The notes under the pieces are model-generated. The model saw only the letters and a program-made list of their open reading frames with translations, did not search any database and was not told the origin of the DNA. The position numbers and the translations under genes were made by a program. A DNA stretch of 64,000 bases from Sabethes cyaneus (taxonomy: Eukaryota; Arthropoda; Insecta; Diptera; Culicidae). The stretch spans positions 174,750,411 to 174,814,410 of the forward strand of contig NC_071354.1 of assembly GCF_943734655.1 (NCBI RefSeq), read 5' to 3'. This document shows positions 23,701 to 34,895 of this stretch, piece after piece (within the stretch, counting starts at the first letter, position 1; each line of letters opens with the position of its first letter).

Positions 23701-25034
23701 AGAAATGAAAATTGAAAATTCCTTTGTAAAACTTTAAAAATACACTTGAATCATAATCAGATAAAAACTTTGCTCTGATGATAATACATCAAATATAACA
23801 ACAATAAAATTGCCCACTATAGAATCATTTTCTCAGTGAAACAGAACCGAAAACCACTCGCAAGCTTATTTATGCCCTGGTGAAGTATGAGAAGCAAATT
23901 AAGGCAAACCAGAGTGAGAGATAGATTGGAATCTTACCAATAACAAGAACCGTATTATTCAATGCACCCCCATCCCCCGCCATCCCGATGACCTAGGTCC
24001 AGTTTGCGGCAATAAAAACGTGAAGGGATTGCTAATGAGGGCGTGGAAGCTGACATGGTACTTTGCTCGGCATTTGAATTCCTCCGACCGGCGCGGTCCG
24101 GCACGGTTTGGGTAAAGCGTGAGGAAAATTACCGCTTCCCTTCTTACAGAACTGCAGCATATCGGTTGGGTCGGGTGGCTGAATGAATGAACGAATAGAG
24201 ACCAATAATGGTGCTAAGCTTTCTGTAGGTAAAGGTCACGGGTTGTAGAATTTACGGAATTTATTTGCTGGCATTCGTATTCGCTGGTGCGGTGTGCAGA
24301 ACGGGTTTCTATCTTGCGGTTTCCATCAATAAAGTGAATAGCGAACAGGGTATAAATAGGAACGCTTATTTATGTGAACGAAACTGTTTAATTGCGAAAA
24401 ATTCAATCAGATGTGGTAGACCATTCGATACGGTAACAAACCGACGGGTTATGCGGTTGATGTGGTCGCTTGGTTAGCACCTACTAGCCTACTTTTGCTT
24501 GATTGCCTGTCAAAAGGACGTATGATATAAATTAACCAGATATAAACTGGAATCTTTCGAATCTATTTTTAAAAAGGTGCACCTGCGATACTTTGAACAC
24601 ATTCATAATCTTACTGTCTGATATTTCATATTTGAACATTTGTCATAATCAACAAACATAGGAAGATATCCTGACAAAAATTGAAATAATATATAAACTA
24701 AATCTATCTAAATTTATAGATTAAATAGAATTTGGGTATGTATGTAAGGCACGACATCATGGCATCGAATTGACGCACCTAGTAGTGAATAGTACAATGA
24801 TCGAAGACAGTATGGGTTACGGCACTCCTTTGCGAATTTAAAAATATGTAAACCCAAGTTGCTTATGAGATAATGTCGTTATAGTGCTTGGCATACGGAA
24901 GGTGCGAATATATTAGGCACGTTGTAACAAATGCCGCGCCATGTCGTAGCTAAAAGTGATTGACTAATAGGTTTGCGTTGGTTAGAGGCAAAGCACTTCG
25001 CTTTGACAGTAAGCATATCACTTTAAATCTTATC
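20718..25034. other. KCNQ intron, mostly featureless
   Basis: This is part of the 16.7-kb intron between the two alternative exons. The bases beside the exon (20720-21030) are GC-richer, but the open frames there (20722-20970, 20822-21031) have no family. From 21800 to 24000 the sequence is very AT-rich without repeats that I can define. A small palindrome (CCCAGTAAC, then GTTTACTGGG) occurs near 23512-23533. Confidence 0.5.
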
Positions 25035-25039
25035 ACTAG

Positions 25040-25530
25040 GCGTTGCACTTCAATTCACTTAGAGACTGTTCGAATTCTCATAAATATTTTTACATTTCCG
25101 GCCTAAAGAGATCGATAGATGACAGGAGAGCTGACAGTTCATTTACAAAAAGCGAAATAGGTAGTGGTCCCAGATTACTACCCTGTGCTACGTTAGACAT
25201 GATGCTGAATACATCGGTAAACTCGTACCCGATCTTCACACTGGGCCTACAATGTGTTAGGTACGAGTGAGTTACTTACTGAACAAAGAGATAATGCTAC
25301 CAGTTTCTCAAACCTCGCAAGGAGGATGCCGTGATCAATCTGATCAAACACTGCTTTCAGTTTCATGTACAGTGCATCAAATTGCAGTCCTTTTATTATG
25401 TTACACAGACAGGACGAGACAAAGCCAACGAGATCCGACGAAACTGATCGCTTTAGGAAAAGCTCATGTTGGTCTGAAAAGATATAGTGTTGACAGCTAC
25501 CGAACAAAGCATCGTCCACGAGCACTCAAC
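25040..25530 (-). pseudogene. Jockey-type non-LTR reverse transcriptase fragment
   Basis: On the minus strand, about 25247-25520 reads SVSSDLVGFVSSCL, then KLKAVFDQIDHGILLARFEKL. These match the reverse transcriptase region of jockey-clade retrotransposons, including the DLKAAFDRIDH block. Below it, 25060-25240 carries AQGSNLGPL and LFVNELSALL, the block usually seen as GVPQGSNLGPLLF. The YADD catalytic block that should follow is not present and frames shift between the pieces. There is no sign of an intact element. It lies antisense to the RT relic that begins about 100 bases away. Confidence 0.75.
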
Positions 25531-25639
25531 TATGTAATCTCTTGATTGTTTTTAATTTTGCGTTTGTGTGCAGCATACATAACTGAATCGGTCCATAGGG
25601 TAGGAAACTTACGCTGCTGGATTGAAGTATCGAACAATA

Positions 25640-26725
25640 GTGAAAGAGGTCTAGCGAGAACAGTAGAGCACTTTTTTTTGGCGAGGAAGGCCAACAGATA
25701 TTGGAGGAGAAGGACGCTGTGCGTATAGTACTAATATTGCGTGGAGAGCCACCCGTCAGAATGTGGAGCGATGCAAACAGAAGCGGAGACAGCAAACCCG
25801 ACTCTTCCAGTAGAAGTAGCGCCATCCGGAGGAGAAGGAGTGCGAAGAACTCGAGCAACTTTACCGCTTTGACAACACACGGAATTTCTATCGGAAACTC
25901 AATGAATCTCGAAAGGGCTTCGCGCCGCGGGTCGAAATGTGCAGAGATAAAGATGGAGGTTCTTGATAGTCGTCCAGTTAGCTTCGAGGTACGATACTGG
26001 TTTAACAAGCCAATCGTCGTATGTTCGAATCTGGACAGGAAAGCAGCAGGAAAGGATGACATTCGAATGGAATTTATCAAAATAGGCCCGGAAAAGTTGC
26101 CCAGCTGTTTGCATCTATTGATTGACAATATTTGGGATATAGAACGACTACCGGAGGAGTGGAAAAACGGGGTGGATTGTGAGAATTCCAAGTCATCCTC
26201 CATTGACTGTCGCCAATAGACAATAGATTTGTGAAAAATTATCAGGCCGGCTTCATTGAGGGTCGGTCAACAAGGGATCGAATTTTTACCCTGTAGCAGA
26301 TTCTCCAGAAGTGCGACGAATTCCGAGTCCCCATCTATCCCTTGTTCATTGATAATTTCAAAGCCGCATATGATAGTGTAAACCGAAAAGAGCTATAAAA
26401 AATTCTGGACGAAAATGGCTTTCCGGGTAAGTTTACTAGATTTATTATGGTATTATCATTGCCGGACGCATTCGAATTTCGCAGGGGACTTCGACAAGGA
26501 GATAGTCTTTCCTACCTGCTATTCAACATTGTGCAAAGGTATTACAAGACGAGGGACGATGAAAATGCGGGGAACGATTTCTAATAAAACCAATTACATT
26601 ATTTGCTGGCCAAGGATGTGGATACTGCCGGAAGAACATTTGAGGCGGTAGAAAATCAGTTCATCAGACTAAAACGCGAATTAGAGAAGATTGGGTTGAA
26701 GATACATACGTCTAAAACGAAGTAT
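25640..26725 (+). pseudogene. Non-LTR reverse transcriptase relic
   Basis: Scattered frames read CEELEQLYRFDNTRNFYRKL (about 25830), RKAAGKDDIRMEFIKIGPEKL (about 26040), LPEEWKNGV, YQAGFIEGRSTRD (about 26240), LFIDNFKAAYDSVNRKEL (about 26345), FRRGLRQGDSLSYLLFNI (about 26480) and RLKRELEKIGLKIHTSKTKYD (about 26660). These are, in order, the linker and RT fingers and palm blocks of a mosquito-type non-LTR element of RTE-like appearance. The FADD block is missing and several stops and frameshifts are present. The clade is my impression, not established. Confidence 0.8.
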
Positions 26726-26816
26726 GATAGAGTTAAGCGTAAGGGGCGTGCAAACAGTTATGGTATTGGAGTCGAATGAAATAAATATGCCAAAAGCTTA
26801 CTAATTCGTTATATTT
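26726..26816 (+). pseudogene. Mariner C-terminal scrap
   Basis: This short piece reads VKRKGRANSYGIGVE and stop, followed by a 3' tail (ATGCCAAAAGCTTACTAAT). The same peptide end and tail occur at about 56555-56625. It is the last few codons and 3' flank of that mariner family. It sits between two non-LTR fragments. Confidence 0.7.
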
Positions 26817-26839
26817 CGTTATAAGAATTACTACTGGTG

Positions 26840-27680
26840 TGAGACCGGGTTGCATTTTATCACTGCTACAGTTTCTCGTCGCTATTAATTAGATATTAAT
26901 TGGAGCGATTGACAGTAGGCCAATTCGAGGATTGTCTTGGAATCCTCTAACGATGGAGTAGCTAAATAACCCCAACTCAGCCGATGACATATGCAGAACA
27001 AGTTAGACGATCTCTCTAAAAGATCCTAGGCAGCAGGTCTCACAGACAATGTAGTAAAGACTAAGTCTATGGTACTGAACTTCACAGTAGCGGGACACCA
27101 AGTTGAGCAAGTGGAAGTTATTCAATATCTTGGTAGCCAGATAACGCCCGATATGGGTACAAAGGCTGACGTAGCCACAAGGGTCGGGAAGACCAGGGGT
27201 GCCTTTACAGATCTGTGTAACATCTGGCACTCCTACCAGATCACCCCGCTTACCAGAACCCGAAAACTGTATTTATTAATTTATTAATCGCTGCCTGTGA
27301 TACATAATTCCTGTCTAATAACCTGATAACTGGATATCAAACGAGGAACTTCATCGTTGATATCATCAACGGCCGACAGCAATAGAAATTCGAGAACATA
27401 AATGAAAGTGAATCGGACACACCTTGAGGAAAGCAGCGAACGAAATCTGCAGAAAAGCATTCGACTGGAATCCGCAAGAACGAAGAAGAGGCAGACCCGG
27501 AGGCTCCTGGCGACGCAGATTAGAAGAACAGCAGCCATGGCGGATAACCGTTGGCAGAGGAAATCTTTGATTTCATCCTTTTGTTCTGCCGAACTGGTGA
27601 ACATGAACCTGGAAGTAAGCAAGTAAGTATCAGCAACTTTGGCTAGAGCAGCACGTTAGTATAAGTAAGTAAGTACAAGA
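26840..27680 (+). pseudogene. RTE-like retrotransposon 3' portion
   Basis: Frames read GVRPGCILSLLQFL (about 26840), then a degraded FADD region seen as NSADDICRTS (about 26975), then FTVAGHQVEQVEVIQYLGSQI with ADVATRVGKTRGAFTDL (27075-27220). AFDWNPQERRRGRPGGSWRR lies near 27455-27520. This order (RT palm, thumb, then the WNPQGKRKRGRP tail) is that of RTE-like elements. It looks like a second element, distinct from the one upstream, since the GVRQGC and GLRQGD blocks are both present. Short AAGT tandem repeats at 27614-27675 may be the 3' tail. Many frameshifts are present. Confidence 0.75.
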
Positions 27681-30600
27681 TTGTAGAAGTAGAACGCTTG
27701 TAGTTTTGTATTTTGTTTTACGGAACTGAAAACTATCTATTTGTCACTATTTTATCGAAGATGATCCCCAAATAACTAGCGAATATGTTTGTTCCATGTA
27801 TCGAGGATAATTTTCCACAATTACGACATCACAGAAAACATCTAATATTTAATTGCACTGTAATAAGCATATCTTGACAGCGTGAATTATAGTATCGCCT
27901 CGAGCGCACCAACCAATAATTCAATCAATCGAAGTCAGAAGTCAGCACCAGCCATGCGTTCGATTATTTATTGTAATTGATAGCAATAATCGGTCCTTTC
28001 CAGTGCAGAGTAAAGAGCTACCCAGTAATCGAACTGTTTACCACGGTGCCATTTCGATTGTTGGTTGATGTTTATTGGCGGAAACATTTTCTACCGAAAC
28101 TGTACTTCCAGTTCGTGAACCCCGCTGATGGTAATTTGATATACGATTGAACCATCGAAGCCTGGCTGGTTTTCGAATCAAAGTGTAATATTTACAATCC
28201 GCAGTAAACTTTATTGCTGGCTGCTCGTGCTCTTTGCCGTCTATTTACGGGCGAGATAATAACGGAGTATGACGTGTGAACCGTCAATCAATGCTGGCAA
28301 CCGAAGCCATCAAAATTAAATGTGAGAAAAAATAATCGAGCAACGGCAAAACGACTCCAGATTCGGTTGTCGCGCGGAACGTTCGGCAAATAATAAACCA
28401 CTATTTGCGAAACTTGATTAACGAGGTAATCATAGCTCGTAGATGTAGTACCAGCCAATAACATGCGTTTTTGGGATATTTCTATGACGACAGGACTTTA
28501 AGCATCAGCTCACAGCACACGAGTCAAAGTGAAGCAATGCTCTCTTTTTTATAGTATATATAAAAGGATTGCAAATTAGTATATTGACGGTACAGTAAAA
28601 AATAATTTTAGATTTTTCCACAATCACTGAACTACAAAATAACACATTAAACGAGTTGTCGATACTATTAATCACTTATTTTGTTGTTTCGGCAAAAATG
28701 GCAGTTTACACAAGGATAAAAAAGTCTGCTTAGCTGAAACATAACCGACCTTATGGACAGAACGACTGGCTAGTTAGAGGACCCTCCGTTTAACAACCCA
28801 AAACATAAGAAACAGACACGAAAAAAAAGCAGCAGAAACAGTAGAATTGCGATTTGTTACTTTGGGGCTGCAGTTTTCATCGCCGTCCGCAAAAGATCAA
28901 ACATCAATCGAACAAATAGGCGAATAACAGTTCCGCACCGTCGTAAAGTTTGCAATTTTGCCAAATTACAAACACTTTTAGTGATGTCATAAAACAAATC
29001 CTCTTTATTATTATTGCGATTCTCTTTTCGCGCACGGTCGCGTCGTGTCGTCATCTCGCCCCCGAGGAGTTCATTGTGAAGCTTTCTTTTTAGCTAAGCT
29101 TTGCAGGGTGATGTACCGATGATGTTAACATCAGGACCATGTTTCGTTTGCGCGAATGTAAGCATAAAGATTTTTTTTTCGCAATAATAGATATGCACCA
29201 TTGCTTAATCCAGTATCTTCAGCTAGCTCTCCAGACTGAGACAAATAGTGTACTGTTAACCTGATTCGACTTTAATCTATTTGCATTTGCATTGCACTTT
29301 CATGAAATTTGCATAATTCGAACGAAATGTTGTTGATGGCTTGAATGTCCATGACTTGGTCACATAAGAGGCATTCTTATGAGTTTTGTTATAATGATTT
29401 CGGAAGTTTTTCAACAATCTTTTTAACAGGTAATTTTGGTGCTGGCTCGGCTAGAATATTAATGTTTTGGATGGGTCTGTATTATTTTGAACGGGAAAAT
29501 CTGTATTTAAAATATAACATTTTTAATATTTTACTACTGAACCGAAGTTAACAACAGTAATTTTACAGTTAAGAAAACGAACGACAAATAGCATTCTTTT
29601 AAGTAAAGACCATGCTGAATATTCCCTCTCCATATAATGATCCATCTGAGCGTAACACTATTTATCTTACCGTGAGCTTTCGTACCTGTACGTCATACGT
29701 CACGAAGCGTAGGTTTTGAATCACAAATCTTAGCACAAATCCACTCGCAAACCGCCCAAAACACCAATAATACGAAAGCCAATAAAATAGAGTAGATATC
29801 GGGCACATTTTTACAGTGTGATTTATGACGAAGCACGATTACATTAGATACAAAGCTGCAGGAATACACTTATGGCCGATGGTTCGTTATATTGTACCAT
29901 TCCCTTGGCTTGGTCGCGAATCCCTTCGGGCAAGGAGGAAGCACAGACGGCGATGCAGTGATGGCTGGCTTCCGGAGTCGTACGAGCGAAAACAGATTCG
30001 CACTCACCAAACGAGTAGACCGGAACAAGATAGCACGTAGACTAGCAAGAGTGAACTGTTTGTGGGTGAAGAAATCTGCCGAGTTCTCGCCCGCAACGAA
30101 TTCTATTAGCAGTTACATCGGGTATAATTTGTTATTCTCCAACCAAATCCCAGAATAAATTGAACTACCCGGCAACGACCCTTTGCACAGCAAGCGGATT
30201 TTCTCGGAATAGAGTGTCACTGATACCCAGTGTACAGCAGACATCCTGCGGCTGAGCGGACGCATGGTTCCGCATGGACGGAGATCGATGGAAGATTGAA
30301 ATTGACGTTTCTACTTCCGCTCCAGACAGTTAGTGGTTGGTCGGCCGGGAAGGATGTAAGAATAATTGAATCGGTCATCGTTTGGTAAGCACCAATTCCA
30401 CTTCGCTCGTCACTGTAAAGATTATCGAGTTAATCTGATTGCGCTGGGAGTATATTGCAGCTCGGATTAGATAAAACATAAAAAAGAAACAAAAGGAAGC
30501 GAGAAGACGGTTGTGATTGCTTGAATCATTAACATCAGAAACAATTATGTGAACAAAATCGCTTAAACACAAATTTTACTATCGTATAAAAATTCCATTA

Positions 30601-31699
30601 GATTTTATGATATACATCAAGACCATCTTTTAACCCAAAATCACGCATAATCGTTTGCCTAAAAGCTCACGTAAAACGTTTTCGAAATACCAGCATCAAC
30701 ATACGTACACCAGCCGATGTTTGCATTTGCCGGTATCATGCGGCTCTTAGTTAGCCGGTCATGTGTTGCTGCCCTCACTGCTGCTAATGGATCGAATGTA
30801 GAATACGTGTCCCAGATCACATATTTCATAAATCGAAGTGCTCCCCGAAGTGAGTGACGATACACTGACTGACTTGTGGCGGAACCAGAACTGCTCTAAA
30901 ACCAATACAGTCGGCCCGGAATCATCCTATTTTACCCGACGAGCTATAGAAGCTCATGGGAAAAATCATTTGAAGTAAATACCATTAGCAGATTAAAACA
31001 ATAATATAGCACCGGAGAAAGATAATATTAGCATGCCAAATTCCGCGATAACTTTAGTTTTAGTTGGAATTTTGATCCTTATTCTCAGTACTGCAATGCT
31101 ATCGGACTCACTAGCCAATTCAACTGCATCACTGACCGGAATCGTGAAAGGAACGTGATATTTTTTACTGTAGCATAATAGGATTTCATTTGGCTTATCA
31201 CCCAGATACCACAACATGATGACATGCAAAATCACCATTTTTTCTGACGGGAAAGAGAATTATTGTTTTTATTTGTGCTGTTTAATAGGAACGAACCTAT
31301 TGGAACGTGTTCAGTGTGAAAAAGATTGGATTTCGGCTTTCTGCCTTTGAATGATAAAGTTAGCACTAATATTTCATGGTTGTTTTTAAAGCTAAGGACT
31401 CGGTGTATTGCGGACGAATATGACATCTAAATTTACGACGTAGCACTACGTCTTACTTTAATAAACAAATGCCAAATGGGCTGATTTTAGCGATCTTTAC
31501 CCGATACGTAAAGCGATACGGTTACCCATGCCACCTGGTGGTGGATCTGTGCATCGCCAATAGTAGCAATCCTGTTGTGCAAAAAAACAAACTTTGACAG
31601 CGATATCAGTTGATTTGTAGCAGTCATAGCGAAAATAGTCAAGCAACTACGTTCGAAGCTTTGTTCGTATTGTCAGCTCCATCCTGGAGCGAAGAAATT
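27681..31699. other. KCNQ intron, no gene recognised
   Basis: This is about 4 kb of intron. Open frames at 28857-29054, 29825-30158, 30375-30572 and 30659-30865 have no family resemblance that I can support. No terminal repeats or arrays were seen. Confidence 0.5.
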
Positions 31700-32690
31700 G
31701 TATCATCGTGAGCCATTTCGTGTCCGCCAGATATAGCCGATCCGGCATTTACAAACGCCTCTTTCTTCTTGAGAAAAGCAAGAGCGTCGAACGGAAGTTT
31801 GGTTCCGGTCGCCCGACGGTGCTGCGCGACCGTAAAGTGTAGCACAAGTTGAAGTGGAAGGCCGAGAGCAAGGGGGCTTCATCGTTCCGAGCCTAGGGCC
31901 AACCCGCCAAAGGGGCCAAAGGTCGGAGCAACCCGCCAAAGGGGGAAGAACTACTTGGTCGAAATAAACGTTATGCGGAAGTGTTAGTCAAGGCCGATTG
32001 TGTCTGGGCAACATGCAATCACTCAGAAGGAGTGGCTGAAGTCGCCGGTGAAATACACTTTTACGTGCGAAGCGCGACGTCGTGATCATAATGGATGATG
32101 AGGCTTAGTTTACACTGGGTGTCCACCCAGTGGGTGTCCACAGCACTGGGTTTACGTCCACCAGTAAGAAGGTAAGCGTCAAATATATCTCCCACTTTTT
32201 TGATTAAAGCAGAGGAGCGTTTGGTGCGAAAAATGTTAGACTGAATACTGGGAAAATTTCGATCTGCAGCTAAAAATATTGGGTAGTTTGTGGTAGTGGG
32301 ACTCCAACGCACAATTTCTTGGTTGGTACCCGAGTGATTTAGGCATTTAAACTATTCCACATCCATGCATTAATTAGTCTCAGATCTAGTTTTGTTCATA
32401 TTTCATAACAGTAAAACAAAAAATATCTCCCACACCAAGTTCTCCAAGAAGGTACTTCTGTGGCTGACTATTAGCGAGAAGGGGATGTTCAAGTCATTGT
32501 TCTTTCCTTCGGTGCTTGCGGCGAACGGAAAGATATACAGTACGAAGTGCCACAGGAAGTTGACGGGTTTATCAAGAAGTATAACGCGAACGAGGATGTG
32601 GTCTTTTGGCCAGACCTGGCCTCGGCCTCGGCTATGCCGATATCCATGTTTTCATCGGTCATAGCTAAGGTTTTGGCCAACTGTCGAAGA
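31700..32690 (+). pseudogene. Mariner/Tc1-family transposase relic
   Basis: The plus strand carries, in order, KSVERKFGSGRPTVLRDRK (about 31780, end of the DNA-binding region), VIIMDDEA (about 32080, the first catalytic Asp block), KFSKKVLLWLTISEKGM (about 32435), SLFFPSVLAANGKIYSTKC and VVFWPDLAS (about 32605, the second catalytic Asp block). After that the match ends. Stops and frameshifts interrupt it, and the stretch from about 32105 to 32395 does not match the expected protein. The pattern is typical of mosquito mariner relatives. It stops just before a MITE at 32698. Confidence 0.8.
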
Positions 32691-32697
32691 GGCACTA

Positions 32698-33064
32698 CCC
32701 AGCTAGCATTTTCATATGTATAAAAAAGGTAAAAATCAGCATTACGTACAGATATACATGCTAAATAAATCGTATTTCATGCGCAAAATTGGCATATCCG
32801 TACTACTTTGGAGGAGATATACGTGATTACCAATAATTTTGAGCGTTACGACTATATAAGTATTTATATACGATAATATCCGATTAAGCGCGAGTCGCTC
32901 CGTACTACTCTACGATTTTGTGCTGAAAATCGTATGTATGTCAGTTATTATCATTATATACGATAGAAAAACAACTTGGTCCCGCTTTATACAGCTTTAG
33001 TAACGATTTCGAATTTGTTAGGAGATATTTACGATAGTTTTCGTACGAGTTGGTGCTAGCTGGG
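32698..33064. mobile_element. MITE with CCCAGCTAGCA ends, copy 1
   Basis: This 367-bp element has exact 11-bp inverted termini (CCCAGCTAGCA) and TA on both sides (32696-32697, 33065-33066). It is nearly identical to 53109-53484, which argues for recent movement. The interior is AT-rich, with an imperfect hairpin near 32920 (TACGATTTT, then AAAATCGTA). No coding capacity. Confidence 0.85.
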
Positions 33065-33416
33065 TACACAGGGCGTGTCAGAGGCGGCTTTTGACGGCTT
33101 GATGATCCTTCAACGTAGTGAGCGGTTGTACTCCAGATTAGGAGCGGCTTACGACAACATTTGATCCGGAGCAAGCGACTAAATTAAGAAATGTGTTATC
33201 TCGGCACTAAAGCTAAGATGGCAGCCCTATCACTTGGTAGCGTGGCTTAGTAAAGTAAGCTACTTAAACCAAATTATGTACCATGGAAAATCAAGGAAAT
33301 TTGACTCGGAATATTCGGCATGTACGAAGACGATGAAATAAGGACATGGAATGGATGCTAGGGTTTCGTTTTTGGCGACAGGGTGCTGTTCGCTCAATTA
33401 GAGTTCGCTCTCAAAA

Positions 33417-34362
33417 GGGGGTGACATTGTGCCAAAAACATAAAGTTAGGCTACAACCCTAAACAGTGAACAATAGCATGTTTATAAACAATACACATAA
33501 ATATCAGTATGAAGTAGTTCACATGGGGCCGTCCATGAACTAAGTGGACTATTAAGAGCAGGGGGTCGGCCAAAAACAACGCATCATACAAAAAATATAA
33601 ACGAAAATAACCCGGAGAGGTCTGAAATAACTAAAAATGAGTTCGTAGTCAGTGGACAGCCTTTATATGATATATGAAGGGGTGTATGCTAAGAGGGCAT
33701 ACCTATTTGATCATTTAACAAAAGTAACCATTACTTCCTTCGAGAACCCGCGGCCGCAGAACATGTGGCCTATCCCACCCCACTCCCCCTCCTTAAAACT
33801 GGCAGTTTATGCACGGTATAATATATTCGTCTTATATATTAGAGTGTTTATTCAAAGTATCTGAAATTTCCAGAGAAAAAGTAAAAATTAGTTTAAATTA
33901 TTTAGCAGACCTATGATGCTGTTTGCTCCAAAATGGATGATGCAATCTAATCTGTCAAAATATTTTGCTCAATAGTAAAGAATGTGAGTGTACTGGTGTA
34001 TACTGACCTATTTTTGTTGTGTATGTGAAATCCACAAATTGGATCGATCATCATTATCATAAATATTATTTTCATAATCAAAACTTTTCCAACGCATGAT
34101 AACCTTTCAATACATTGTAAATGATTAGTTTATATACCTTCAAGATAGCAAGTTGATGCGATTTCTTGTTTGGGTTGGTTTATGCGGGACATTTTTTACA
34201 AGCGTTAGACTAAATAGTTTGCCAATAGTATCTGTGTTCCATTCTAAGTTATGAATAAATATTTTATGTTCATCATCATTTTAAATTTAGGTCACCAGTT
34301 TCTATAGATATAATAAATTTTCACAAATAAACATTTTTGGTATTTGGCACAATCTCACCCCC
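33417..34362. mobile_element. TIR element with GGGGGTGA ends
   Basis: The left end, GGGGGTGACATTGTGCC, is matched in inverse by GGCACAATCTCACCCCC at 34346-34362, with one mismatch in 17. A second inverse copy of the end follows at once (34365-34380), so the right end is duplicated or a second element abuts it. No clean target duplication was found. The interior of about 900 bp is AT-rich and non-coding. Confidence 0.6.
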
Positions 34363-34380
34363 GTGGCACAATCTCACCCC

Positions 34381-34895
34381 GGATGGCGGTACAATGGTTC
34401 AACTTTAGGTTCAATTTTAAGTTCAATTTCATGTCCCTTTCAAGGCAAATTTCTACTCCAAATTGAGAATTGTAACACATTTTCAACCTCAATTTCACGT
34501 TAAATTTCACGTCCAATGCCAAGTTCAATTTTAAGTCTATTTTTAAGATCAGATCCCGCACCAGATAGATGGGCGCTGTCGAGGATAACGCCCTGTTAGC
34601 TGGTATTCGAAGCGATTAGAGAACGGCAGCCCAGGACCGATAGTACTGGAGGATAAATTTGACTTGAAATCGGACATAGAATTGTACTTGAAGTTGCACT
34701 TAAAATTGGACTCAATTTGGACTTAAAATGGGACATGGAATCAGACCTGAATAAGGATCAATTTGGACTTGCTTTATTTATATTGCTATTTCACGTGTTA
34801 TTTAAATTCGGCCTGAAGTTCAATTTTATGTTGAATTTAATACCATTTCAAATCCAATACCAAATCAAGTTTCAATTTTAAGTCTAAATTCGAAA
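34381..34895. repeat. 12-bp degenerate arrays in two orientations
   Basis: 34381-34560 and about 34805-34890 carry AAGTTCAATTTC-type units. 34645-34760 carries the inverse (GACTTGAAATCGGAC-type) units. The minus-strand frame KLNLKLNLKLN at 34355-34561 is this repeat and not a gene. The family is the one at 6566-6860 and 18000-18110. Confidence 0.7.
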
